Origin: JBDRGC01 sp043818215
GTDB lineage: Bacteria; Chloroflexota; Anaerolineae; Anaerolineales; UBA11858
Length of the DNA: 28,876 nt
Assembly: GCA_043818215.1 (NCBI GenBank)
Contig: JBDRGC010000070.1
Coordinates: forward strand, 1 to 28,876
Direction of reading: 5' to 3'
Shown here: positions 1 through 8,583 of the stretch, piece by piece
How the letters are laid out: each line of letters starts with the position of its first letter
Numbering within the stretch: position 1 is the stretch's first letter
Made by a program: the position numbers and the translations under genes
The notes under the pieces: generated by a model
What the model saw: only the letters and a program-made list of their open reading frames with translations
Databases searched by the model: none
What the model was told of the DNA's origin: nothing

Positions 1-1430
1 CCCCAACAAACCTTTCCGGCGGGCAAAAACAGAGGCTGGCAATTGCTGCCGGGTTAGTGATGCAGCCCTCCATCCTTGTCCTGGACGAGTCCACTTCGCA
101 AATCGACCCCTTGGGCGTGGTGGAAGTCTTATCGCTGGTTCGGAAGTTGAACAAGGAATTTGGCATGACCATCATCATGTCAACCGATAAAAGCGAGGAA
201 GTTGCCAAATTTGCCGATCACATCCTGGTGCTGGACGAGGGCCGTGAGGTTGCTTACGGGACGCCCAGGGAGATTTTCGCTGACACTGTTCTCTTTAAGA
301 AGTTTATGATACGTGCTCCCCAGGTTTCGCAATTGGGAGCCGTTCTTCAGGAAGCAGAACACCCGCTGCCAATCTTTCCCATCGTATTAGACGAAGCTCG
401 TGATGGCATTGTCGAACTGCTCGATGGAAAATCCCCGCCCGCGGTTCTGACCAGGAACGATATCGCGGCGGATGAAAATATTACCCTCACTCCTTGCAGA
501 TCCGTGATCCGCAAGCTGCCGGATTATAAATCCGGCAGGAGCGAGATCGTTTCTACCGCAGCGGAAGAAGCCTCCGCGCAGAAATCAATCATCACGGTTG
601 ATCACCTCACCTACGTTTACCAACCCCGGAAGGTGCTGGCCGTCGATGATGTGAGTTTTGACATCAAAGCAGGCGAGTTCGTTGCCATCATCGGCCAGAA
701 CGGATCAGGAAAAACAACCATTTTGAAGAATCTGTTAGGGTTGCTACACCCAACGTCTGGGAAAGTAACAGTTGCCGGTCTTGATACCAGTCAAACCGCA
801 GTTTCAGAGTTAGCCAGGCACGTGGGTTTCGTTTTGCAGAATCCCGACCAACAGTTGTTTGCGGAAACGATCGAACAGGAAATTGCTTTCGGCCCGCAAA
901 ATCTTGGTGTCGATGAGGCTGAAGTTAAGAGGCGCGTAGACGAAGCTATCGAAATGGTCGGCCTGGAATGTGACAAAATGGAATTTCCTCCCGCTTTGCC
1001 CAAGGGCGACCGGGCTAAGGTGGTCATTGCCAGCGCATTAGCCCTGAACCCTGAGATTATGATCTTAGACGAACCAACCACCGGCCAGGATTACAAGGGC
1101 TGCCACCAGATTCTGCAAATTGCTCGCAAGCTGCATCAAGAGAATCGCACAGTCGTCTTTGTGACTCACCACATGGCCCTGGTAGCAGAATATGCCCAAA
1201 GAGTGATCATTATGTGCGACGGGAAAATTCTGCTCGACGACAAAACAGAAAATATCTTTGACCAGCCAGAGGTGATCAGGAAGGCACATATCATTCCCCC
1301 TCAAATCACCGAGTTGAGTCAACAGTTGCCCAAGAGCCTGGGGCTACCCAGAACGCCCCTGACGGTACAGCAATTGTCCGAGGCGATATTGAGTCGCTTT
1401 GATGATCAGGAACTAGGGACTGGGAACTAG
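1..1430 (+). CDS. ECF transporter ATPase, two fused ABC domains (5' truncated by window edge)
   Basis: The reading frame is open from base 3 at the window edge, so the true start lies upstream. The fragment begins in the first ABC domain at the signature LSGGQKQR (nt 12-35), then Walker B ILVLDE (72-89). The second domain is complete: Walker A GQNGSGKTT (693-719), Q-loop LQNPDQQ, Walker B IMILDEPTTGQD, and switch His at nt 1167 (VTHHM). Fused A-A ATPases of this kind energise energy-coupling-factor vitamin/metal/nucleobase importers from the cytoplasmic side. The usual switch-His position of domain 1 is Thr (MSTDKS, nt 183), and the domain 2 signature is degraded to LPKGDR (996-1013). Together these predict one consensus and one degenerate ATP site. 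An S-component-like gene lies at 4313, while a T component is not visible and may be upstream. Family call is firm; substrate unknown. Confidence 0.9.
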   Translation, partial: PTNLSGGQKQRLAIAAGLVMQPSILVLDESTSQIDPLGVVEVLSLVRKLNKEFGMTIIMSTDKSEEVAKFADHILVLDEGREVAYGTPREIFADTVLFKKFMIRAPQVSQLGAVLQEAEHPLPIFPIVLDEARDGIVELLDGKSPPAVLTRNDIAADENITLTPCRSVIRKLPDYKSGRSEIVSTAAEEASAQKSIITVDHLTYVYQPRKVLAVDDVSFDIKAGEFVAIIGQNGSGKTTILKNLLGLLHPTSGKVTVAGLDTSQTAVSELARHVGFVLQNPDQQLFAETIEQEIAFGPQNLGVDEAEVKRRVDEAIEMVGLECDKMEFPPALPKGDRAKVVIASALALNPEIMILDEPTTGQDYKGCHQILQIARKLHQENRTVVFVTHHMALVAEYAQRVIIMCDGKILLDDKTENIFDQPEVIRKAHIIPPQITELSQQLPKSLGLPRTPLTVQQLSEAILSRFDDQELGTGN

Positions 1431-1500
1431 GGACTAGGAAACTAGGAACTAGGAAACTAATCCCTGATCCCTAGTCCCTGATCCCTAGCCCCCCCTTTTT
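1411..1500. repeat. CTAGGGACT-type inverted repeat, terminator-like
   Basis: Just after (and overlapping the last codons of) the ATPase gene, short units of the form ACTAGGGACT / GGAACTAGG are followed by their approximate complements CCCTGATCCCTAG (twice), then a C-run and five T. The two halves can fold into a long imperfect hairpin ending in a T-rich stretch, so it may act as a terminator. The last 7 codons of the ATPase appear to be repeat-derived. The next gene's Shine-Dalgarno GGAG follows at 1501-1504. Confidence 0.6.
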
Positions 1501-1512
1501 GGAGACTTTTAC

Positions 1513-4128
1513 ATGCCAGATTTACTAACCCGCCTGCAAGATATTTGCGGCCAAGAACATGTATCGAATGCCCTGGTTGATCGCATGACCTACCGGCGGG
1601 ATTGCGGCCCAACTCCGGGAGGGCTGCCGGGATACATTGTGCGTCCCGAAAGTGTCGCTGAAGTAGTCGAGCTAGTTAAAGTTGCCAATGAGTATAAAAT
1701 CCCCCTCTTTATGTGGGGTCGGGCCACCACATTCGTCGATTTCGGTATCGGGGAAGGCTGTATCGTTCTGGCCCTCGATCTGTTGAATACATATAAAATC
1801 GATTTGCAAAATCAAGTTGTCACCGCAGACGCGGGCGTGATCTGGCATGCGCTGGATTCTGAAATCAATAAACTTGGCTGGGAACTAGCTTGCCCCGGCG
1901 GCGGGGGCATGTTCTCCGCCACAGTTGGCGGCACGGTGGCGTACAACGCCGTCCCCCACGCCATCACTGAGTATGGCATCACCGCCGATCAAGTCATCGC
2001 GCTCGAGGTTGTCATGCCCGATGGTAGCATCATCCACACCGGCTCAGCCGCCAATGACGCCGCCGGAAATATCGCCATCGAAAGAGGCGCCAACGGCCCT
2101 GACCTGGCGGGTCTCTTCATCGGCTCATGCGGCACAATGGGCATCATCACCAAAGCGACTCTGCGATTGCGCCGCATCCCCGAAACCGAGAAATTCTTGT
2201 TCTATGCCTTCGATGAATTAGAGCAAATCGTCGATGCAGTCGAAGCGATTCAACAGCAAGAAGCCGCCACCTTTGTGATTGGCATCTTCGGCGGGCCAAA
2301 ACCGGTAGGCATCGTCGGGGAATATTTTATGCACGTGATCATCCGTGATTCGGTCACCAATGCAGACGCGCGCTATCAAATTTGCAAGATCACCTGCGAA
2401 GCTTTCAAGGGACGCGCCCAGGACGCCAAAGCCACGGAGCTATATTGGACCGGTCACATGTTTTCCTGGCTGCGAAACGTTGGTCCCGGCGCATACTACA
2501 GCAACCGTCCGTACTACTGCCCCGAAGTAGCCGGTTTCCTGCCAACCCATTCTCTCAAGGATGCCATTCCGGCGGTGCATAATTACATCGACAGCCACAA
2601 AGAAGAATGGGACCGGTACGGAATCCGCACAAAAGGCCTGGACGTGTATTTCTCGCGCAACGCCGCCTACCTGTGGGTGGATACGCTTTATCCCGAGAAC
2701 GTCCCCGAGGCGCACGAATACGGCTTGACAGTTCGGGCAGACATCGCTGAACTGCTCTTCTCTCGATGGATGTCGCCCGGAGGCATAGTCGCCGGTATCG
2801 CTCCGTACATTATGGATAAGCTGGGGAACACTTTCAAGTTGATGCAGACCTTGAAGGCGACTCTGGACCCCAACAATATCCTCAATCCCGGAGTCCTGTG
2901 CCTGGGAGGCGAACCCACCCGGGGGCTGATTCTCGAACAGATCGATGGAAAGGATCATCCCGCCCTGGACGCGTTGGCGGTGCTCACCTATCAATGCCTG
3001 CGCTGCGCTTTTTGTTTCGATGTAAGCTGGGTCGGCGAAGGCCACAAATGCCCATCCTACGCCTACGGGTCACTGGAATCGCACAGCGCCCGTGGACGCA
3101 TTGCCATTGCCCGCGCTATCATCGAAGGTGAATTGGTTTACGATGAGGATGTGGCCGACCGCATCTTCAGTTGCACATTGTGCGGGGCCTGTTCGGAGCA
3201 CTGCCTCAAACAACTCGATGTCCAGGATATCTATCAGGCCATGCGGGAGGATTTGACCGCCAAAGGGCTGACGCCAGCAGGCTTGCAGCGTGTCGTCGAG
3301 CTGACAATGGCGGAACACAACCCATTCGACAAACCAGCCGGGGATCGTCTCGAATGGCTTAAGGACAAATCGCACGTTGACGTCAAAGCCAAAACCGCAT
3401 ACTTTGTGGGCTGCACCCCATCTTTCACCAAGCGGTCGATGGCGAGGGATGGTGAAGAATTGTTGAATAAATTGGGAATAGATTACACCATTGCTTCCGA
3501 CGAATGGTGCTGCGGTCATCCGCTTATGTCTGCCGGTGAGCGCCAAAAAGCCGCCGAGTTCATACGTCACAATATCGAGACCTATCAGGCTTTAGGTGTC
3601 GAACGACTCGTTTTCACTTGCCCGGGATGCTACGAAACCTTCAAAAAAGAAATGCCCCAGGTTCTGGGTGAGCCATTGCCCTTCGAAACCCTGCACATCG
3701 CCGAGCTTATCGCCGAAGAACTCGATGCTGGCCGGGCCGCTTTCGAGCCTATGACTGGCGGCGTGGCGATTACCTACCACGACCCCTGCACATTGGGACG
3801 CGGATTGGGCGTGTACGCCGCGCCGCGTAAGATCATCGAGGCGATACAGGGCACACGTCTGGCGGAGATGCCCAGAAACCAGGGCGATTCTTTCTGCTGC
3901 GGCGCCGGCGCCTTCGTGCGCTACGATTTCCCCGAATTAACAAAAACCGCCGGGCTTGACAGGTGGTCAGAGGCCGTGGGAACGGGAGCCAACTTGCTGC
4001 TTACCGCCTGCCCGGCCTGCCTGGGCCAATTCCAATCCATGAGGGCGCGCGCCAAAGACCCCCTCCAGGTGATGGATTTGGTCAATTTGGCTAACAAGCA
4101 AATCATAGTCAAAGAGACAATAAACTAG
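1513..4128 (+). CDS. FAD-linked oxidase / Fe-S oxidoreductase (GlcD + GlpC/HdrD-like fusion)
   Basis: Protein of 871 aa; ATG preceded by GGAG at 8-nt spacing. The N-terminal half is a PCMH-type FAD-binding domain (about residues 35-225, with GGGGMFSATVGGTVAYN and EYGITADQVIALEVVMPDG) followed by an FAD-linked oxidase C-domain. Two [4Fe-4S] motifs follow: C495-x2-C498-x2-C501-x11-C513-P and C554-x2-C557-x2-C560-x3-C564. Then come two CCG modules (C634, C666-C667, C703/C706 and C759, C795-C796, C833/C836). This is the architecture of D-lactate/glycolate/2-hydroxyacid dehydrogenases that pass electrons from FAD through Fe-S to quinone or a partner. Odd points: the first cluster has 11 rather than 3 residues before its last Cys, and the second ends C-L instead of C-P. 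It sits between two ECF genes, so the substrate may be the transported compound (inference). Confidence 0.9.
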   Translation: MPDLLTRLQDICGQEHVSNALVDRMTYRRDCGPTPGGLPGYIVRPESVAEVVELVKVANEYKIPLFMWGRATTFVDFGIGEGCIVLALDLLNTYKIDLQNQVVTADAGVIWHALDSEINKLGWELACPGGGGMFSATVGGTVAYNAVPHAITEYGITADQVIALEVVMPDGSIIHTGSAANDAAGNIAIERGANGPDLAGLFIGSCGTMGIITKATLRLRRIPETEKFLFYAFDELEQIVDAVEAIQQQEAATFVIGIFGGPKPVGIVGEYFMHVIIRDSVTNADARYQICKITCEAFKGRAQDAKATELYWTGHMFSWLRNVGPGAYYSNRPYYCPEVAGFLPTHSLKDAIPAVHNYIDSHKEEWDRYGIRTKGLDVYFSRNAAYLWVDTLYPENVPEAHEYGLTVRADIAELLFSRWMSPGGIVAGIAPYIMDKLGNTFKLMQTLKATLDPNNILNPGVLCLGGEPTRGLILEQIDGKDHPALDALAVLTYQCLRCAFCFDVSWVGEGHKCPSYAYGSLESHSARGRIAIARAIIEGELVYDEDVADRIFSCTLCGACSEHCLKQLDVQDIYQAMREDLTAKGLTPAGLQRVVELTMAEHNPFDKPAGDRLEWLKDKSHVDVKAKTAYFVGCTPSFTKRSMARDGEELLNKLGIDYTIASDEWCCGHPLMSAGERQKAAEFIRHNIETYQALGVERLVFTCPGCYETFKKEMPQVLGEPLPFETLHIAELIAEELDAGRAAFEPMTGGVAITYHDPCTLGRGLGVYAAPRKIIEAIQGTRLAEMPRNQGDSFCCGAGAFVRYDFPELTKTAGLDRWSEAVGTGANLLLTACPACLGQFQSMRARAKDPLQVMDLVNLANKQIIVKETIN

Positions 4129-4159
4129 ACTTGTTTCGGGATAAACGATGCAAAATAAA

Positions 4160-4257
4160 GTACACGGATACCACGGATTTTACGGATACCGTGCCGGCAT
4201 GGCGTAAAGCGGAATAATTAATGAAAAAAATCCGTGGTATCCGTGAAATCCGTGTAC
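4160..4257. repeat. Dispersed palindromic repeat family A (GTACACGGAT...ATCCGTGTAC), copy 1
   Basis: The left arm GTACACGGATACCACGGATT and a right arm ending GAAATCCGTGTAC are near-perfect inverted complements. Between them lies a short palindrome-like module (ACCGTGCCGGCATGGCGT). It occupies most of the 184-bp gap before the S-component gene. Related copies are at 7216, 16579, 27893, and inside the MITE at 26848. No protein is encoded; a folding or terminator role is possible. Confidence 0.85.
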
Positions 4258-4312
4258 AAATAATGCGTCATAGTTATTGATAAATAGATCTAATCTAAAA
4301 AGGAGTCACATC

Positions 4313-5047
4313 ATGCAGAAAAAACTTGTCACCACTCATTCCGCTTTGATAGCTGTTTGGGCCGCCCTCATCGCAGTTTCCACGTTGCTGCCCGCGTTCC
4401 CGGTCATCGGAACGGGGGCCACCCTGAGCATCGGTGATGCAATCGTTGTCCTGGGCGGGATTCTATTTGGCCCCTGGGCTGGCGGAATTGCAGCCGGAGT
4501 GGGCGGCTTTATCGGGCAATTGATCGCCCCGCATGGCAATATCTTTGGACCGCTGCAATTCACAATTTCAATTGCAGCTGCTATTGCCGCCGGATTGGCA
4601 ATGCAGAGAAAATGGGTTTATCCCATGGTAGGCCTGCTGTTTTTCGGCGGTGTGTGGTATCTCTTCCCGCTGGGCCGTGCGGCCTGGGCGACCCCCATTC
4701 TCTATTTGCTGGGTGTCCTCGCCTGCATTATTGGCTGGATTTGGGGCAAGAACTGGCTGGTATCGGAGAACAGAGCCACGATGTTTTTTGGAGTGTTCAC
4801 GTGTGGGCTGATCGGAGTTCTGATCGCCCAGTCGATTGGGAACTTGTGGGCGTTGGCTCTATTTGCTCTGCCTGCCCCGATTTGGTTCAGCGTTCTCTTC
4901 ATTTCTCCAATCGAGAGAATTGGCTTTGGGCTAATTGCCGCAGCTATTGGAACGCCGCTGTTGATCGGGCTGCCCAAGATTTCGGTGCCCGTGGGGCCGG
5001 CACTGACCGAAGAAGATATCGACGACGATGACGAATGGGATGACTGA
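4313..5047 (+). CDS. ECF transporter S component-like membrane protein
   Basis: The ATG at 4313 is chosen because AGGAG (4301-4305) lies 7 nt upstream; the frame could extend to 4277 but without a ribosome site. 244 aa, very hydrophobic, with about six predicted membrane segments. The segment LSIGDAIVVLGGILFGPWAG resembles the conserved N-terminal region of substrate-capture (S) subunits of ECF importers. The protein ends in an acidic cytoplasmic tail (EEDIDDDDEWDD). It would dock on an A-A-T module, of which the fused ATPase at the window start is the obvious candidate. Its stop overlaps the start of the carbamoyltransferase by one base (TGATG), suggesting translational coupling and a functional link. 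Substrate cannot be read from sequence. Confidence 0.75.
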   Translation: MQKKLVTTHSALIAVWAALIAVSTLLPAFPVIGTGATLSIGDAIVVLGGILFGPWAGGIAAGVGGFIGQLIAPHGNIFGPLQFTISIAAAIAAGLAMQRKWVYPMVGLLFFGGVWYLFPLGRAAWATPILYLLGVLACIIGWIWGKNWLVSENRATMFFGVFTCGLIGVLIAQSIGNLWALALFALPAPIWFSVLFISPIERIGFGLIAAAIGTPLLIGLPKISVPVGPALTEEDIDDDDEWDD

Positions 5048-6111
5048 TGAAAACACAATCTTTTAAAGGCCGTGATTTTTTGAAAGAGACCGATTTCACC
5101 CGCGAAGAGATCGAAACTATCCTCGGTGTAGCGGAAGAACTCAAGCAAGATTACGCGATGGGAAAATATCACGATAATCTTTTGCGAAGCAAAACCTTAT
5201 TCATGATTTTCTACAATCAGTCCTTGCGGACGCGCAACTCTTTCGAGGCAGGGATGACTCAATTGGGCGGGCACGCCCATTTCCTGGACCCCACAAAGAT
5301 TTATACCCCCGCCCTGGAAGGCAAGGAAATTGCCTATTCGACCGAGCGCGTCTCAGATGTCGCCAGAGTCCTTTCCCGCATGGGCAATGCCATCGCCATC
5401 CGCTGTTACGGCGATCCAGTCGAATGGGAATACGGCGGCGCACACGCCCTGCTGCAAGAATTTGCCCGTTGGTCAGATATCCCCATCTTGAACATGGAGG
5501 ATGATATATACCATCCTTTCCAAGGGCTAGCCGACATTTTTACAGTCAAGGAGAAATTCGGCGGCTTCGAAGGCATAAACTTCACCATGTCCTGGGCTTA
5601 TTCCCCCAGCGTCCACAAACCGCGCGCCGTGCCGCAGTCTGCAATCCTTTACGCCTCGATGATGGGCATGAACGTGACCCTCGCCCACCCGAAAGGCATG
5701 GAACTGGCCCCGGAGGTCATTGCCCAATGCGAGGAATACGCCGCTGCTTCTAATGGCGGCTCATTCAAAATCACACACGATTTCGAAGCCAGTGCCAGGG
5801 ACGCGCATGTTTTTTATCCCAAAGCCTGGTGCCCTACGACTCTGTTCAAGCCGCCCGTTGGCGAGGACGATCCCCAAAAATCTCAAAAATTCTTCGACCA
5901 GCACAAAGATTGGAAGTGTACCTCCGAAATCATGGAGACGGCGGATAAAAATGCGATCTATTTGCATTGCCTCCCCGCCGACCGGGGCTTTGAGGTCACG
6001 AATGATGTCATCGATAAAACCTCGGGCCAGGGCTGGACCTCGGCAGCCTTCGACGAAGCCGAAAACCGCCTGCACGTTCAAAAAGCAGTCATGACACTGC
6101 TCATGAAGTAG
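5047..6111 (+). CDS. Carbamoyltransferase of the OTCase superfamily, knotted type
   Basis: 354 aa. The carbamoyl-phosphate motif is SLRTRNSFE (residues 59-67; S-x-R-T-R family pattern), followed by H156-P157-x-Q159 in the DDIYHPFQGLAD segment. H307-C308-L309-P310 is the classic HCLP motif that binds the amino substrate side, and the ending DEAENRLHVQKA is typical. The segment SWAYSPSVHKPRAVPQS looks like the knotted branch (N-acetyl/N-succinylornithine transcarbamylases and YgeW) more than classical ornithine carbamoyltransferase. The enzyme moves a carbamoyl group between carbamoyl phosphate and an amine. No arginine-biosynthesis genes are nearby. Coupling to an ECF S component points instead to catabolism or salvage of an imported ureido compound (inference). 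Confidence 0.85.
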   Translation: MKTQSFKGRDFLKETDFTREEIETILGVAEELKQDYAMGKYHDNLLRSKTLFMIFYNQSLRTRNSFEAGMTQLGGHAHFLDPTKIYTPALEGKEIAYSTERVSDVARVLSRMGNAIAIRCYGDPVEWEYGGAHALLQEFARWSDIPILNMEDDIYHPFQGLADIFTVKEKFGGFEGINFTMSWAYSPSVHKPRAVPQSAILYASMMGMNVTLAHPKGMELAPEVIAQCEEYAAASNGGSFKITHDFEASARDAHVFYPKAWCPTTLFKPPVGEDDPQKSQKFFDQHKDWKCTSEIMETADKNAIYLHCLPADRGFEVTNDVIDKTSGQGWTSAAFDEAENRLHVQKAVMTLLMK

Positions 6112-6151
6112 TACCTTTCCAGTGGTTGATTTGTGCTTTGGGCAAGAAAAT

Positions 6152-6226
6152 CCACCACGAAGGCACAAAGACACAAAGTTAAGAATTTAAAGGTTTTTCT
6201 TCGTGCCTTTGTGCCTTCGTGGTGGG
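6152..6226. repeat. Dispersed palindromic repeat family B (CCACCACGAAGGCAC...), copy 1
   Basis: The left arm CCACCACGAAGGCACAAAG pairs with the right arm CTTTGTGCCTTCGTGGTGG around a short A/T-rich loop, giving an almost perfect hairpin of about 75 bp between the carbamoyltransferase and the kinase. Other copies are at 12579 and, interrupted by a MITE, at 22070. It may separate transcription units. Confidence 0.85.
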
Positions 6227-6276
6227 AAATCCTTTTGGTTCCGGCTTGACCGCGTTATGATTTTACGGAGCGAATT

Positions 6277-7200
6277 GTGGCCTCTGATTTCGACGTAGTA
6301 GTTTTGGGCGCTGCGGCAGTTGACTTGGTAGCCAGGGTTGACAGGCTGCCAGACGTTGACGAAATAGTCTTTGCCCGCGAGTATGCCCGTCATGCCGGGG
6401 GCAGCGGAGCCAATATTGCCGTCGGTCTCGCCAAACTTGGACGCGCGGTGAGTTTTCTCGGAAAAGTTGGCGCTGACGAGTCTGGCAAGTGGCTGCTGAA
6501 GAATTTAGGTGATGCCGGCGTCGATACTCAGGCAATGCTGACCGTGGCAGTAGGCAAATCCGCCTCCTGTTTCATTGCCCTCGACGCCCACGGTAACAGA
6601 GTCATCTTTGCGCTTGGCGGCTCGGCACTCATCGAGAGCGTGGACGAATTGGACCTCTCCCGCGTTACCGGAAGCCGGGCGCTGTGTATCGGCGATGCTT
6701 TTGTGTCCGTAGCTACCGCCGCGGCTGAGGTTGCCCGCCGCAGCGGTACAACCGTCTTTTTCGTCCCCGGCGGCTTGATGGTTACCAATGGACTTAAGGA
6801 GTTAAGCCCAATTTTGCAAAACACCAGCGTGCTCGTGGTGAGCAGGAATGAAGCGAACACGTTAGCCGGGGATTGCTCTCCCGGCGAGGCTGCCCGGTTT
6901 CTCAGGGAGACTGGGCCTGAGATTGTCATCGTCACTTTGGGAGCCGAGGGAGCGGTTCTGGCGAGTGAAGACAGCCTCGAAATTATCCCCGCCTTCGATG
7001 CGGCCGTCGTCGATACCACCGGCGCCGGGGACGCCTTTGCAGCCGGGCTGATGCACGCCTTTCTCGATCGCCGCACGTGGAGAGATGCCGTGGCAACAGG
7101 CTGTGCAATGGCCGCCGTCAAAATTGGTCACGTTGGAGCGACTGGCGGCTTGCCGAATAGATTGGAATTGGAAAGATTTATTAGACTTGTTCCTGAATAA
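6277..7200 (+). CDS. PfkB-family (ribokinase-like) carbohydrate or nucleoside kinase
   Basis: GTG start at 6277 with ACGGAG six bases upstream. 307 aa, the usual family length. The N-terminal signature GGSGANIAVGLAKLG starts near residue 41. The C-terminal signature DTTGAGDAFAAGL starts at residue 246, with catalytic base D252 inside the GAGD anion hole. Such kinases phosphorylate sugars, sugar acids or nucleosides with ATP in the cytosol. It opens the sugar-catabolic region, but repeats separate it from the next gene, so it may be its own unit. Exact substrate unknown. Confidence 0.92.
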   Translation: MASDFDVVVLGAAAVDLVARVDRLPDVDEIVFAREYARHAGGSGANIAVGLAKLGRAVSFLGKVGADESGKWLLKNLGDAGVDTQAMLTVAVGKSASCFIALDAHGNRVIFALGGSALIESVDELDLSRVTGSRALCIGDAFVSVATAAAEVARRSGTTVFFVPGGLMVTNGLKELSPILQNTSVLVVSRNEANTLAGDCSPGEAARFLRETGPEIVIVTLGAEGAVLASEDSLEIIPAFDAAVVDTTGAGDAFAAGLMHAFLDRRTWRDAVATGCAMAAVKIGHVGATGGLPNRLELERFIRLVPE

Positions 7201-7215
7201 ACGATGCAAGTAATA

Positions 7216-7332
7216 GTACACGGATTGCACGGATAACACGGATTCTTTTTTTGATTTTATGCTTATATCCGTGACATCGTGCCCTTCAGGGTAAATCCGC
7301 GACAGCGTGCCCTTTGGGTAAATTCCGTGTAC
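7216..7332. repeat. Palindromic repeat family A, copy 2
   Basis: Starts GTACACGGATTGCACGGAT and ends AATTCCGTGTAC. The interior holds two related modules of the form TCGTGCCCTTCAGGGTAAA and GCGTGCCCTTTGGGTAAA, which also occur in the copy at 27893. It fills most of the 186 bp before the dehydrogenase gene. Confidence 0.8.
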
Positions 7333-7386
7333 AAAAAGTTTGGCGCTGGTGTTGAAGAACAACTCTATTGAAATAAGGAACCCATT

Positions 7387-8412
7387 ATGAAAGGTATAGC
7401 AGCAGGTAAACCTGGAGAAGTTTTGATATTCGACTTTCCCGCGCCAGAGCTTGGCGATGGCGATCTGATCGTCAAGCCGTTGGCGTGCGGGATTTGCTCG
7501 ACGGACGTAAAAATGGCAAGCCGCGGCTCGGGCGGCAAGATCGAGTACGCGCTAGGGCACGAGCTGGCCGCGGAAATCGTCGCGGTTTCGGAGGGTGAAG
7601 AACGATGGAAGATAGGGCAAAAAGTCGTTGCCGCTCCCTATTTGCCCTGCGGCGACTGCTACTACTGCCAGCGTGATCAGCCGACCTTGTGCAAAAACCT
7701 TTTTAGTGTCTTCCTTTCTCCGGGCGGGCTTGCTGAACTGGTGAAGATTCCGCGCGATCTGGCTGACCGAGGAACATTCATCATTCCCGAGGGGATGCCC
7801 GTTGACATTGCTGCCCTCGCGGAGCCTTTTGGGTGCGTGATCAAAGGCGTCGATGACGTGGGGTTTAAAGCCGGAGACTCGATCCTGATAATTGGTGACG
7901 GCCCAATGGGTGTGATCGCCGCGGCAGTGAGCCGTTATTATGACGCCAATCTGGTCATGGTTGCCGGCATGACCCCCCACCGCCTGGCAGTGATCGAGCA
8001 GCACTATGCCGACGTTGTGATCGATGTCAGCCAAAGCGATCTCCGCTCCGAGGTTGACAAGTACACAGATAGCCGCGGCGCGGACGTGGTCATGTCTGCC
8101 GTTTCCAGCGCAGAAGCCTTGTCCAGCGCAATCGAATGTGTGCGTCCGGGCGGGTGGGTCAACGCCTTCGCCGGGGTGCCTGATGGCATAACCATCGCTC
8201 TCGATCTCAAAAAATTACACTACCAGCAGTACTTCTTGACCGGCTCCTTTGGCGTTGGCCCCAATCACCTCGTCAAAGCGTTGGATATGTTCGCTTCCGG
8301 GAGGATTGATGTCACGCCGGTCATATCTGTTCATTTTCCGTTCGCACAAGCCGTCGAAGCAGTCGCTTACGCCAGAGATAGAGTAGGTCTCAAGGCGATG
8401 GTAACTTTTTAG
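7387..8412 (+). CDS. Zinc-dependent MDR alcohol/polyol dehydrogenase
   Basis: 341 aa; ATG with AAGGA about 7 nt upstream. Catalytic zinc ligands are visible as C37 (CGICSTD) and H58-E59 (GHE). Structural zinc ligands are C88, C91, C94 and C102 (CGDCYYCQRDQPTLC). The nucleotide-binding loop is GDGPMG (170-175), a variant of GxGxxG. Family members of this length oxidise polyols or secondary alcohols with NAD(P)+ (sorbitol, threonine, L-iditol types). It lies in the sugar region ahead of the aldolase and kinase, so a polyol-to-ketose step is plausible. No residue seen here fixes the substrate. Confidence 0.93.
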   Translation: MKGIAAGKPGEVLIFDFPAPELGDGDLIVKPLACGICSTDVKMASRGSGGKIEYALGHELAAEIVAVSEGEERWKIGQKVVAAPYLPCGDCYYCQRDQPTLCKNLFSVFLSPGGLAELVKIPRDLADRGTFIIPEGMPVDIAALAEPFGCVIKGVDDVGFKAGDSILIIGDGPMGVIAAAVSRYYDANLVMVAGMTPHRLAVIEQHYADVVIDVSQSDLRSEVDKYTDSRGADVVMSAVSSAEALSSAIECVRPGGWVNAFAGVPDGITIALDLKKLHYQQYFLTGSFGVGPNHLVKALDMFASGRIDVTPVISVHFPFAQAVEAVAYARDRVGLKAMVTF

Positions 8413-8426
8413 CCATCGAAGATCGC

Positions 8427-8565
8427 CATCGAATGAACACTTGCACCTAAACGCAAGTGCAGGTGTTCGATGCTGCTACGAGAAACCTGCTAAAGCAGGT
8501 TCGGATGTGTATCGCAACATGCTTCAGCATGTTTCCTATATCAGACCCCGAATTCATTCGGGGGC
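8427..8565. repeat. Chain of four hairpin repeats (H1-H4)
   Basis: Four palindromic units follow one another between the dehydrogenase and the aldolase. H1 is bounded by CATCGAA and TTCGATG (8427-8473). H2 is AACCTGCTAAAGCAGGTT (about 8484-8501). H3 is AACATGCTTCAGCATGTT (8517-8534). H4 is CCCCGAATTCATTCGGGG (about 8547-8564). H3+H4 recur as the 71-bp repeats around the HigBA operon, and H1+H2 recur in reverse at 28106. Confidence 0.85.
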
Positions 8566-8583
8566 CTTTGACACGAGGACACA

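Noticed and set aside
2440..3045. Minus-strand open frame of 201 codons opposite the FAD/Fe-S gene
   Set aside because: Antisense shadow; the + strand frame has clear family motifs throughout.
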